From: Alphaproteobacteria bacterium
GTDB lineage: Bacteria > Pseudomonadota > Alphaproteobacteria > Micropepsales > Micropepsaceae
Assembly (NCBI GenBank): GCA_021325375.1
Contig: JAJPHG010000011.1
Coordinates: 124,001 to 188,000 of the forward strand
Length of the DNA stretch: 64,000 nucleotides
Reading direction: 5' to 3'
This document shows, piece by piece, positions 47,266-55,568 of the stretch. The notes below the pieces were generated by a model. That model was not told the origin of the DNA. It made no database searches and saw only the letters and a program-made list of their open reading frames with translations. The position numbers and the translations under genes are program-made. Position 1 is the stretch's first letter. The number at the start of each line of letters is the position of its first letter.

Positions 47266-48381
47266 CTAATCAGGAACAGCGGCCGGCGCCGCTTGCCCTG
47301 CCGCCTGCTCAGCGTTCTTGGCCTTTGTGAGTTCATCAATCACAAACGCTACCCAATTTTGATACCAATACCAGCTCTTGACGACCGTAGTTCCGAAGCC
47401 CTTGTCAGGGTTCTTTCCGTCATGGGCCTTCCAGAACTGTGTGTGTTGATGCATGCCGAAATCCCGAAATCCGGCTGCCTTAAGTTTCTGAACTACCTGC
47501 GTCGCTGACAGCTTCGGCTTTTCCGTCTCCTCCTTCACCCAATAGTCTTTGGCGATGGATTTTGCCATGTCCGACTTCGGGTCGATAAACTCGACTACCC
47601 TGTCGGCTTGACCCTTTCGCTTTGCGACCACGCGAGTAAAAAGAAGGCGGTATGCGAATCTCTCGCTTTCTATTTCGGGAACGGTCAGGCGGTTATCGAA
47701 CGCTGCCACATAGGAAATAATTTCGTCGGGTATCAAGTTTTCCTTGTCTTTGATGAGTTTGGATTGAGTGTGGTCGAGTTCGGCAAACTGCAAGCTCAAG
47801 GCAAGGCTCTGGTCGAGCCCATACCGCTTTCCATGAAGTTCCTTGAGATAGTGATTGAAATTTAGTGCACACGCTTGGTACCGCGCGGAAAGATATGAAT
47901 CGAGGCCAGCCGCTTTCTTATGCTCAACTTGGTGACGCAAGCCGATCAGGAAGCGAAGGTTATTTTTGGTATTGGCGTCTAAGGGACAAACCTCCTTCGA
48001 GACACATTCGCTCAAATCCCAGTACCTGATGCTTCCGTCTGGATTTCGAATGAATTTCTTCCTTTTGCCGGGTTTCGTGAAATAGCGATATTCAACTCGC
48101 TTCGAACGGAAATGAGCGTGGAGCATGTAGGTCCAAGCGATCATCGCGAGAACGATGAATGATTCCGACTTAAAGCTCATCAAAGGGTTGTTGTAGATTT
48201 GAACAGCCGACAGCATTGCCTCGCGCGCCTTTTCGATCAGGTCGCGTTTTTCAGAATGGATTCGGCGCTTCTTCACATCGACATTAGACCATGGAACACG
48301 GTCCGCGGAAACAAGACATACCCGTTGATTTCGCAGAGATCGGCTCGGAGAAATCCCTGTACTTGACGAAAGGCATGCCAA
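47266..48381 (-). CDS. DUF3644-domain protein
   Basis: A 371-aa protein. The DUF3644 core starts at about residue 50 (EKAREAMLSAVQIYNNPLMSFKSESFIVLAMIAW) and contains LIGLRHQVEHKK, a HEPN-like R-x4-6-H. HEPN-type proteins are often RNases in defence systems. The C-terminus (SATQVVQKLKAAGF...) resembles a small DNA-binding module. The first 30 residues are not domain-like, so the start may be further in. Convergent with the ubiquitin-like operon. Confidence 0.8.
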   Translation of the reverse strand: MACLSSSTGISPSRSLRNQRVCLVSADRVPWSNVDVKKRRIHSEKRDLIEKAREAMLSAVQIYNNPLMSFKSESFIVLAMIAWTYMLHAHFRSKRVEYRYFTKPGKRKKFIRNPDGSIRYWDLSECVSKEVCPLDANTKNNLRFLIGLRHQVEHKKAAGLDSYLSARYQACALNFNHYLKELHGKRYGLDQSLALSLQFAELDHTQSKLIKDKENLIPDEIISYVAAFDNRLTVPEIESERFAYRLLFTRVVAKRKGQADRVVEFIDPKSDMAKSIAKDYWVKEETEKPKLSATQVVQKLKAAGFRDFGMHQHTQFWKAHDGKNPDKGFGTTVVKSWYWYQNWVAFVIDELTKAKNAEQAAGQAAPAAVPD

Positions 48382-48448
48382 GCTACTCTGCGCGAATTCC
48401 TGCCGAACCGCCGCACATTTGATCGCTAGTCAAGAAGTGCCGCCTTAC

Positions 48449-48604
48449 GTCGCGTAGCCTCGTCCGGCCGAACCATTCAATGTACTTAAAGCTCATGATC
48501 GACGGTGTACCCAGTAAGGCATTTAGCGCGTCGGTGGTCGGCCCAACGCTGAAACCTGCTTCGAGGTTTACTTCAACACTTTGCGGCCCGTCATCCGCCG
48601 AACC
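48449..48604 (+). pseudogene. 3' remnant of a second HerA/TraD-like ATPase gene
   Basis: Read on the plus strand this stretch encodes RPNHSMYLKLMIDGVPSKAF and a short tail, matching the C-terminus of the ATPase at 42569-43741 (LPNHSIYLKLMIDSTPSRPF). Nothing upstream belongs to the family. It is about two thirds identical at DNA level by eye, so it is a diverged paralogue end, not a recent copy. It overlaps the end of the DUF7002 gene on the other strand. Confidence 0.7.
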
Positions 48605-49218
48605 TCAATCGTGTGCTTAGCGATATCTAGAACTCCATCCAACACCGCAAACTCCACGATGGGGTCTTTCCTACTTCGTTTTTTATCCCAATCATCAAAT
48701 GGGTACTGAACGATCGGTAGGAAGGTATCTTTCCCCCTCTCATGTGGAAAAGGTTTTGTGCATCCAGAGTTTATGGGACACAGCCGAACTCGCTTAGAGT
48801 GGCTGAACAATATCGAAGCGGTGTCAACGGTCAGGACCGTGTGAGACAGCGTTCTATATGGCTTGGCTTCTAGCAACCGAAAGAGGCGCTCCTCTGTTAG
48901 CCAAAAGAAGCACATGCTGTTTAATGTCCGATACCAATCTTTTGGCGCCAGACCATCTTGTAGGCACCGCTGCAATCCCGCATCCGACATTGGCTTCTGG
49001 TCTCTAACCACGGCCACTGGCAATCCAGCTTGGCGGATCGACACAGATTCGGGGCGATGGCGCTGCTCAAGTGCCGCCCTTTCCCTCCCGCGAACATCGT
49101 AAAGATCAAGGAGACGGCTGGTACTGAGTAGTCCGTTCTTTTTTATCGACGGCCAGCTTCCATCTTCTGCCATGTGATAAAGCCGCGGAAATCGCTCTAT
49201 GAGAAGTTCGGGGTTCAT
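48568..49218 (-). CDS. DUF7002-family protein
   Basis: A 216-aa soluble protein with LYHMAEDGSWPSIKKNGLLS near the N-terminus, SDAGLQRCLQDGLAPKDWY in the middle and LTVDTASILF and SGCTKPFPHERGKDTF towards the end. The N-terminal tyrosine-histidine strand is reminiscent of ADP-ribosyltransferase-like folds, but I cannot show activity. Divergent from the MazG-like gene with a 65-bp gap. Confidence 0.75.
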   Translation of the reverse strand: MNPELLIERFPRLYHMAEDGSWPSIKKNGLLSTSRLLDLYDVRGRERAALEQRHRPESVSIRQAGLPVAVVRDQKPMSDAGLQRCLQDGLAPKDWYRTLNSMCFFWLTEERLFRLLEAKPYRTLSHTVLTVDTASILFSHSKRVRLCPINSGCTKPFPHERGKDTFLPIVQYPFDDWDKKRSRKDPIVEFAVLDGVLDIAKHTIEVRRMTGRKVLK

Positions 49219-49283
49219 ATACGAGTACCTATGGGATAGCGTTGGATCCTGGTAAGCGCTGATGTTTTTGATGGAGGCGGTAG

Positions 49284-49697
49284 ATGTCGTTAGATGACTG
49301 CCATGACCTGGTTATGCATTTTCATTCCTCGTTCGGCATTCCGATTGGCTCCGTGCCCACCCATCTCGCAACAGACCGCGTTATCGGTCGTTCGCGTTGG
49401 TTGGTGGAGGAGGTCAAGGAATTCGGAACCGCTCCTAGCCTTCTTGAACAAGCAGATGCGCTAATTGACATCATTTACCTCGCTTTGGGCGGGTTGGTGG
49501 AAATTGGAGTCCGCCCAGACGCACTATTCAAGATTGTTCACCAGAGCAACATGACCAAATTAAACGCGGATGGGCGTCCGGTGCTTTCCGAGGATGGAAA
49601 GGTTCGCAAACCATCAAACTGGCAATCGCCAAGCGTGGAACTGGCGCTGGAGATAGAGCGCCAAGTGAAAGAGGCGAGCCGCTCATTGGTCAAGTAG
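49284..49697 (+). CDS. MazG/MazZ-like NTP pyrophosphohydrolase
   Basis: A 137-aa all-alpha NTP pyrophosphatase. The metal site is visible as RWLVEEVKEF (Glu-Glu) and ADALIDIIYLALGGLVEIG (Asp, Asp), followed by VHQSNMTKLNADGRPV. A related enzyme, MazZ, turns dGTP into dGMP for 2-aminoadenine DNA synthesis in phages. GGAGG lies seven nucleotides before the ATG. Its end overlaps the convergent PurA/PurZ-like gene by 15 bases. Confidence 0.85.
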   Translation: MSLDDCHDLVMHFHSSFGIPIGSVPTHLATDRVIGRSRWLVEEVKEFGTAPSLLEQADALIDIIYLALGGLVEIGVRPDALFKIVHQSNMTKLNADGRPVLSEDGKVRKPSNWQSPSVELALEIERQVKEASRSLVK

Positions 49698-51371
49698 CGC
49701 TCTGTTGCCTACCCACCATTTGCGCCGGTCTATGATCGTTCGCATGTCGAGACGCTCTTCTTCTGTCCGGGGAAACCTGATGTTTATCAGCGAGACGGGG
49801 GCTTGAGACACGCGCTCAAGTTCTTCGATAAACTTGATGGTGTCCGGAGAGAGCTGTTCGAATCTGCGAGCACGCTGGTTTTCGACGTGAAGATAGTCTG
49901 CGAAGGTGAGGATCAGGTCTGTGGGTGCGTTGAGGGCGCAGGACCTGCGAAATAACTCCCAATCGAACCAGCCGACACGCCGATCACGGCCGGTAGTGGA
50001 AGTCTTTTCCGCCTGACTTACATCGGTTGCGTTGAGCCCTGCTTCCTTCGCAACAATGTCGAACGTCGTTTGATGCTTTAGAGGGCCCGAGGTTCCGCCG
50101 GGTGGGTCTTGCACTCGAATGGGGGTTGGCCGGACGACCATTAGCACCCGGCGTACTCGGCTCGGTGATATGCCGGCTTCAGCGAGGCAGCCCGCGACGT
50201 TAGTGTCCCGAGAGGTCACATAGGGGTACACGCCGTGAAAAATACTCAGGCCGCTACCTTGCGTTCCTTCCAGTAGAATTGACTTACCCTCGCGGTACGC
50301 GCGTTCAAGCCGGTAAATAGTCGAGCCCCGATACGGGGGCGCCGATCCAACATAGGCGGCCAACTCGGGCATGTCTTTGGCGAGCTTCGTTTGGTTGGGA
50401 AGCCGCTCTGTAATCCTACGGGCGCTAGCATATCCGCTACCACTCCCCGTGGAGGCGATGCCGTCTTTCAGTTTCGCTTCCTGTTTCCGATCTTCTTCGG
50501 TGATGATTATGGCCTGAGGGTCGATAAAGAGACGAGCCTCGTCCAAACCACAGTCATCTATCTCTTTGAGCAGACCAGGCAAGTAAATTGTCGTGCCTGC
50601 GCCGAGCAGAACTTCCGCGCTGGTGTCCTGACAGCCAGACGGCAGGTGGTGGTACGTATATACGCCCTTTTTCCCTGAGACGGTGTGGCCGGCATTTGGT
50701 CCGCCGACCCGCACCAAAACTTGGTATTCTTTCGCAAGGTAAGCGGCAACGTGCCCTTTGCCCTCACTGCCGAATTGCCCACCGACCAATACGTCAACGC
50801 TTCGGATTTGCGGGGGCGCGAACAAACCGAGATGGGCAGCGACCCTAACGAGAGTGTCTTCTGAATCCGTTCGTTTTGTGAAAATTCGAACGTCTGCATC
50901 GGCTTTGAAACTCTCGATGTCGCGCTCTTGTTTAATTAGATCGGCTTCTTTGAAGTTTTTCGCTGCTTCGGGCTGATTTCGTGTTTGCAGCCGTTTCTGA
51001 AAGCGCTCGGCCAAAACGTCGTCTGGCGCATACAGGTGAACGTGGGTCAGCTTCCAATCGCTGTGTTGGCGAAAATAAGCCAACTGCTCTGCATTTCGAA
51101 TATTATCGATCACGATGGGGAAATGAATATCTCCGGATTCAATGGCTCTTTCGGTCGCGTCAAAAACCCACTTATGGTTGGTTTCACCGTCTAGCTTATC
51201 GCCAAGCGATTGTAGAGATAAACGATCCTGCGGAACACTTCTTGCTTTCGCCTGCTGTTTCAGAATTTCGCTGGTATCTAAGATGGAAAACCCAAATTCT
51301 TCGCCGAGGCGCCTTGCGAGTTGGGTTTTCCCATTACAGGTCCGACCGGTAATAACTACGACCTGAGCCAT
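49683..51371 (-). CDS. P-loop kinase fused to an adenylosuccinate synthetase (PurA/PurZ)-like enzyme
   Basis: A 562-aa fusion. Residues 1-185 are a nucleotide-kinase-like domain (Walker A VITGRTCNGKTQLARRL). Residues 193-560 are an adenylosuccinate synthetase-like domain: P-loop GGQFGSEGKG (PurA has QWGDEGKG; the catalytic Asp is Ser202 here), catalytic His in GPNAGHT (His229), ASTGSGSG and TTGRDRRVGWFD. The KxD motif that reads guanine of GTP is LTFAD here. As I recall, phage PurZ shows the same Asp-to-Ser change and uses dGMP with ATP. It starts nine nucleotides after the free kinase gene. Confidence 0.88.
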   Translation of the reverse strand: MAQVVVITGRTCNGKTQLARRLGEEFGFSILDTSEILKQQAKARSVPQDRLSLQSLGDKLDGETNHKWVFDATERAIESGDIHFPIVIDNIRNAEQLAYFRQHSDWKLTHVHLYAPDDVLAERFQKRLQTRNQPEAAKNFKEADLIKQERDIESFKADADVRIFTKRTDSEDTLVRVAAHLGLFAPPQIRSVDVLVGGQFGSEGKGHVAAYLAKEYQVLVRVGGPNAGHTVSGKKGVYTYHHLPSGCQDTSAEVLLGAGTTIYLPGLLKEIDDCGLDEARLFIDPQAIIITEEDRKQEAKLKDGIASTGSGSGYASARRITERLPNQTKLAKDMPELAAYVGSAPPYRGSTIYRLERAYREGKSILLEGTQGSGLSIFHGVYPYVTSRDTNVAGCLAEAGISPSRVRRVLMVVRPTPIRVQDPPGGTSGPLKHQTTFDIVAKEAGLNATDVSQAEKTSTTGRDRRVGWFDWELFRRSCALNAPTDLILTFADYLHVENQRARRFEQLSPDTIKFIEELERVSQAPVSLINIRFPRTEEERLDMRTIIDRRKWWVGNRALLDQ

Positions 51372-51380
51372 TCCAAACTC

Positions 51381-51941
51381 CTATTCGTTCCTTTTGACTA
51401 TCGATTCCGCCCGCCGAGCGATCAGGACTGCGGCCTGTTCCGGCGAATTGGTATGGGTGTCGACCAGAAGGCCACATGTCTCCGCAAGCGTATGGACCTG
51501 CGCTTCAGTCAGGCCAGCCTTTGCCTGTTCATAGGAAGTATCGTCGGAATATTCGCCGCCATGTTGCCGACGAGATTCATATCGCTCACGTTTTATGTGG
51601 TCAGGCGCGGTTAGATGGGCATGCAATAAGTTTGGAAAGCTGGCACGAAGCCAAGGAATTTGAAAATCACGCCGAACACTATCCAAAAGCCACAAATGCT
51701 GTTCGGGTGACTGAGAACATTGTTGCCGAACGAGTTGGGCCACCCATTCGCCACCATTTTCTATGTCGAGTGCGTCGCCAAGTGTTTTCAGCGCGTCGCG
51801 ATCTACAAGCCCTCGCTCTTGCGCATACCGAGCTAGATATGCGCCTGTCGAAACTCGACGATACTCAAAGTTCTTCGCGAGGCTGTGCGCGACAGCTGTT
51901 TTTCCGGTTGCAATCTCGCCACTCAACAAAACCACTATCAT
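51381..51941 (-). CDS. Small P-loop nucleotide kinase-like protein
   Basis: A 186-aa kinase-like protein: Walker A VLLSGEIATGKTAVAHSLA, then RRVSTGAYLARYAQERGL, TLGDALD and a lid-like segment RERYESRRQHGGEY. It is clearly paralogous to the N-terminal domain of the adjacent fusion (compare DTSEILKQQAKAR and SLGDKLD). Probably a (deoxy)nucleoside monophosphate kinase; substrate unknown. First gene of a two-gene operon with the fusion. Confidence 0.8.
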   Translation of the reverse strand: MIVVLLSGEIATGKTAVAHSLAKNFEYRRVSTGAYLARYAQERGLVDRDALKTLGDALDIENGGEWVAQLVRQQCSQSPEQHLWLLDSVRRDFQIPWLRASFPNLLHAHLTAPDHIKRERYESRRQHGGEYSDDTSYEQAKAGLTEAQVHTLAETCGLLVDTHTNSPEQAAVLIARRAESIVKRNE

Positions 51942-52112
51942 CTAAGCACTATTTTGCGTTGAACGAGTGCAGCATGGTAGCACAACTAAGTATTGAAACT
52001 AGGGGCGCCGCAACTAAAGCTGAATCGCGGAGATAGGGAACGGCAGTCAGCCGAATGATCCCTTAAGGCAGTCCCGCCTACGAAAGAGGCGTGTGGGGCT
52101 TCCGCGATTTGA

Positions 52113-53216
52113 CTACCCGCTTATGAGCCGTAGGACATGGCTCTCCCAGCGGGATATCGCATCCCGCATTTCCGGCATGTAGTCGTAGCGCTGGTAGACG
52201 CCCACGATACCGCCGAAGCTTCCCGAGACGTGGTTCAGAAGTCGCTCGATCACGGGAATAGCCACGCTTAGGGACGCAAGCCCGGACGCGAACGTGCGCC
52301 GCAGGTCGTGGAGTGTCCAGTCGGAAACGCCGCAGCGCCGTTCGAGCTTCGGCTTGCATTTGGAATACCCGTTGAACGGCGTCTCTTTGCCGAGCGCTGG
52401 AAAGAAGCAATCATCCTTTCCCACGCGAGGCGTGAGGACAGCGTTCGCCATGCTGCCGAGCGGGAACGTGTGCTCGCGGCTGTTCTTTGCGAGCCATGTG
52501 GGAATGGTGATCGTGTCCTCGCCCACCATGCTCCCCGTGAGCTGCGTGATCTCGCCCCGGCGCTGGCCGGTGAGGATGAGGAGCTTCACGATGTTCCCGA
52601 ACGTATCGTCCTCAGCGGCGAGCCAGACGCGGCGGAGTTCGTCGTTCGTCAGGATGCGGGCGCGAGGGACATAGGAACGCGGCTCTTGCATCCGCTCCAT
52701 CGGGTTGCGGTCTAAGTAGTGCTTGCGATGCGCCCAGCGCATGAAGGCGCGCAAGATCACGTAGGCGTGCTGTTGTTCGCCCGGCGTGTGCTTGCTCCGC
52801 GCGAGGCTCGCCATCAGATCGTGCGGCGAGAGTTCGAGGAGCTTCGTCGGCCCGTACTTGAAATGCCGCCCCAGAATGTAGGTGTAGTCGGCGTGGGTGC
52901 GCGGCTTGAGGTCGGACGCCTTCTCCGCAAGATATTCTTCCTTGGCCTTGTCCCAGGACACGGCACGAGGTTTGTCCTTGCCGAGCGTGTACTGCGCGAG
53001 GCGCTCCTTTGCTTCCTTGCGGGCCGCTGCGAGCTTCACCACGCCTACGCGCCCCAACGTTTCGCGCGTGCGGCGCGGTCCGTGCGTGAGCACGTAGCTC
53101 TTGGTGCCGCCCATGGAAACGCGGACGCCGAAGCCAGTGAGGGTGTCATCGAAATAGACGGCGACGCCATTTTTGGGCGCTTTGAGCGCCGCAATAGAGA
53201 GGTCAGTGAGGCGCAC
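52113..53216 (-). CDS. P4-type tyrosine integrase of the island
   Basis: A 367-aa integrase. A DUF4102-like arm-binding N-terminus (RLTDLSIAALKAPKNG) is followed by a core-binding domain and a catalytic domain with Arg in TGQRRGEI, HxxR in LHDLRRTFASG, His in LLNHVSG and Tyr in VYQRYDY. The GTG at 53216 has GGAG six nucleotides upstream; an in-frame ATG at 53303 is the alternative. It lies 144 bp from attR and reads inwards, the normal position for the integrase of a tRNA-targeted island. The 51942-52112 gap holds nothing recognisable. Confidence 0.93.
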   Translation of the reverse strand: MRLTDLSIAALKAPKNGVAVYFDDTLTGFGVRVSMGGTKSYVLTHGPRRTRETLGRVGVVKLAAARKEAKERLAQYTLGKDKPRAVSWDKAKEEYLAEKASDLKPRTHADYTYILGRHFKYGPTKLLELSPHDLMASLARSKHTPGEQQHAYVILRAFMRWAHRKHYLDRNPMERMQEPRSYVPRARILTNDELRRVWLAAEDDTFGNIVKLLILTGQRRGEITQLTGSMVGEDTITIPTWLAKNSREHTFPLGSMANAVLTPRVGKDDCFFPALGKETPFNGYSKCKPKLERRCGVSDWTLHDLRRTFASGLASLSVAIPVIERLLNHVSGSFGGIVGVYQRYDYMPEMRDAISRWESHVLRLISG

Positions 53217-53359
53217 ATTAGTCTCCGTATAGTCTCGCGCGTCGTGCGCGATGAGGTGAAAACCGATGCGCTGCGGTGGTACGATGACCGACCGAAAACG
53301 CAATCGCCTCAGAGACTTGTGCGCCGGTATGCCCGGTATGCTCTTACATCAAATTCCCG

Positions 53360-53405
53360 TTCGTAATGCGGGGGTCGCGTGTTCGAGTCACGCAGGCGGC
53401 ACCAG
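53360..53405 (+). repeat. attR: 46-bp attachment direct repeat
   Basis: Identical over 46 bp to 26314-26359 in the tRNA-Thr gene. Here it lacks the 5' half of the tRNA, as expected for the element-donated copy at the far end. The 53406-53666 region beyond it holds only the original tRNA flank and one hairpin (53619-53638). Confidence 0.95.
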
Positions 53406-53618
53406 GCTACGCTGCGGTCCGTAGCGACAGCGTGCGGACGCGGAGCCTGCCGCGGCGAAGCCCGCAGGGCGAAGCCGGGCTGTGAATTGGTTCGCGCAGC
53501 TACGCCCCGGCAGGCCATTCTTCGCTCCCCACACCATCCCTTAATCAACCCTTTTCCCGCTCTTTCCCGTATTAACCGGCCATTATTCCCGTCTTGATAG
53601 ACCCGTGCGGTTGGGCGT

Positions 53619-53638
53619 CCCGCCGCGCGTGCGGCGGG
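53619..53638. repeat. GC-rich hairpin upstream of the histidine kinase gene
   Basis: CCCGCCGC-GCGT-GCGGCGGG, a perfect 8-bp stem with a 4-nt loop and no T-tract, 29 nt upstream of the kinase start. It could be a terminator remnant or a mRNA leader structure. Confidence 0.5.
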
Positions 53639-53666
53639 CTGCAGTCTTTGGATTAGAGATCTGCCA

Positions 53667-55361
53667 ATGGTCGTTGCGACCTCCGGCGCCGCCGTGGATC
53701 GTGGGGGAAGCGCACCGGTGCCTCTCCTGATAGCGGTCGGGGCGTTGACATTCGTCTGTGCCTGCGGAGGGCTGGCGCTGTCCGACCTGATCGGGCGGGT
53801 GAGCGCGATCTGGCTCGCCAACGCGGTTCTCGTCTATTTCCTGCTCAAGCATCCCTTGCGCATGTGGAGCGCGATCCTGCTCGCGGGCCTGGGCGGAAAT
53901 TTCGCCGCCGACCTCGTCATGGGCGACAGCCTGGGCACCGCGCTCGCGCTCACCGCCTGCAACGCGGTCGGCGTCGTCGTCTTGTCGACGCCCTTGGCGA
54001 TGATGTCGCTGCAGAGCGACCTGTCGCGGCCCAAGCCGCTCTACGTCTTCTATGCGCTCGCGCTGGGGCCGGCGCCGATCGCCTCGGCGCTGCTGTCGGC
54101 GGTGTATTTCCATTTCGCGCTGGGCCGCGTCTTCGCCCATCAGGCGCTCGACTGGTATGCCACCGACGCGCTCGGCTACAGCATCGTCGTGCCCATGCTG
54201 ATGACGGTGAAGCTCGACGCGCTCACGAAGATGTTCGGGCGCGACCAGATCCTCGTCACGCTGCTCCTGTTCGGCGTGCTGGCGGGCGCGCTGGCGCTGA
54301 ACTTCTTCGCGCGCTATCCGATCGCCTTCCTGATCTTCCCCGCCGTCATCCTCATCACCTTCCAGCGCGGCTTCGCGGGCGGCGCCCTCGCGCTCCTGAT
54401 GGCCTCTGCCTATCTGATGATCCCCGTCCTCGCCGGCGACGGCCACGTCCTGCCCACGGTCCACTCGCTGCGCTCGCAGATCATCGTGGTGCAGATCTTC
54501 ATCGCGGTGATCGGCTTCTCGGTCGTGCTCGTGGGCGCGGCGCTGGAGGAGCGCAAGCGGCTCGAGCAGGGCCTGGCCCAGGCCATCGTCCGCGCCGAGA
54601 CCGCGCGCGAGGAGGCGATCGTCGCGCGCGACGCGGCCCAGCGCGCCAATCGCCTCAAGTCGATGTTCCTGGCGACGATGAGCCACGAGCTGCGCACGCC
54701 GCTGAACGCGATCATCGGCTTCTCGGAGCTGATGCACAACGAGCTCTACGGCCCGCTCGGCGACGCGCGCTACCGCGAATATTGCGGGCTGGTCAGGCGC
54801 GCGGGCCATCATCTGCTCAGCCTGATCAACGACGTGCTCGACATGTCCAAGATCGAGGCCGGCAAGTTCGAGCTGCACCGCCAGCCTTTCGACCTGCGCG
54901 AGGTGGTCCACGATTGCCTGGAGCTGATGCGCGATCAGGCGTCGAAAGGCGCCATCGCGCTCGTCGAGGAGACGGGCGACAGGCCGCTGCACGTCGAGGC
55001 CGACCGGCGCGCGATGAAGCAGATCCTGCTCAACCTATTGTCCAACGCGATCAAGTTCACGCCGCGCGGCGGGCGCGTCGCGGTGCGCGCCTGGGCCGCC
55101 AACGGGGTGATGACGCTCGCCGTCGCCGACACGGGCATCGGCATCCCGGCCGATCAGGTGGCGAGCCTCGGCAATCCCTTCGTGCAGATCCGCAGCAGCG
55201 CCGGCGCCTCGCATGAGGGCACGGGGCTGGGCCTGGCGCTGGTGCGCGCGCTGACCGAGATCCATGACGGGCGTCTGTCGATCGAAAGCACCGCGGGCAA
55301 AGGCACGACGGTGAGCGTGGTGATCCCCTGCGCCGCGGATGATGAGATGCGGGCGGCGTAG
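53667..55361 (+). CDS. MASE1-domain sensor histidine kinase
   Basis: A 564-aa inner-membrane kinase. About eight N-terminal helices (residues 15-300) form a MASE1-like sensor. A coiled linker is followed by the HisKA box (MSHELRTPLNAIIGFSEL, His about 339) and the ATPase domain with ILLNLLSNAIKFTPRGG (N box), VADTGIGIPAD (G1) and GTGLGLALVRAL (G2). No response regulator gene is adjacent, so it is an orphan kinase. Chromosomal, first gene to the right of the island. Confidence 0.93.
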   Translation: MVVATSGAAVDRGGSAPVPLLIAVGALTFVCACGGLALSDLIGRVSAIWLANAVLVYFLLKHPLRMWSAILLAGLGGNFAADLVMGDSLGTALALTACNAVGVVVLSTPLAMMSLQSDLSRPKPLYVFYALALGPAPIASALLSAVYFHFALGRVFAHQALDWYATDALGYSIVVPMLMTVKLDALTKMFGRDQILVTLLLFGVLAGALALNFFARYPIAFLIFPAVILITFQRGFAGGALALLMASAYLMIPVLAGDGHVLPTVHSLRSQIIVVQIFIAVIGFSVVLVGAALEERKRLEQGLAQAIVRAETAREEAIVARDAAQRANRLKSMFLATMSHELRTPLNAIIGFSELMHNELYGPLGDARYREYCGLVRRAGHHLLSLINDVLDMSKIEAGKFELHRQPFDLREVVHDCLELMRDQASKGAIALVEETGDRPLHVEADRRAMKQILLNLLSNAIKFTPRGGRVAVRAWAANGVMTLAVADTGIGIPADQVASLGNPFVQIRSSAGASHEGTGLGLALVRALTEIHDGRLSIESTAGKGTTVSVVIPCAADDEMRAA

Positions 55362-55363
55362 TC

Positions 55364-55565
55364 TTCCTCTCCCCTTGAGGGAGAGGACGCAAAATCTTGC
55401 ACTTAGCGGAGCGCAGCGCAGCTAAGTGCTTAGATTTTGCTGGTGAGGGGAGATTGCTTCGTGGAGCCGGACTCACCCCTCACCTGAAAAATCAAGGGCT
55501 TGGTCTTCGGCTCACGCTCAGCCCAAACCCATGATTTTTCTTCCTCTCCCTCAAGGGGAGAGGAA
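55364..55565. repeat. Inverted repeat region between the histidine kinase and the FAD oxidoreductase genes
   Basis: Copies of TTCCTCTCCC(C)TTGAGGGAGAGG lie at 55364-55387 and 55541-55565 in inverted arrangement. Each arm is itself a hairpin. The spacer has further short inverted pairs (GCACTTAGC/GCTAAGTGC). Likely a dispersed palindromic element and bidirectional terminator. Confidence 0.65.
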
Positions 55566-55568
55566 AGT

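Noticed and set aside
48449..48604. The ATPase stub as a small real gene
   Set aside because: It has no start codon context and matches only the extreme C-terminus of a much longer family.
26360..53359. A CRISPR array or cas genes in the island
   Set aside because: No regularly spaced direct repeats and no Cas-like protein were seen; the RuvC-fold protein is a short stand-alone protein.
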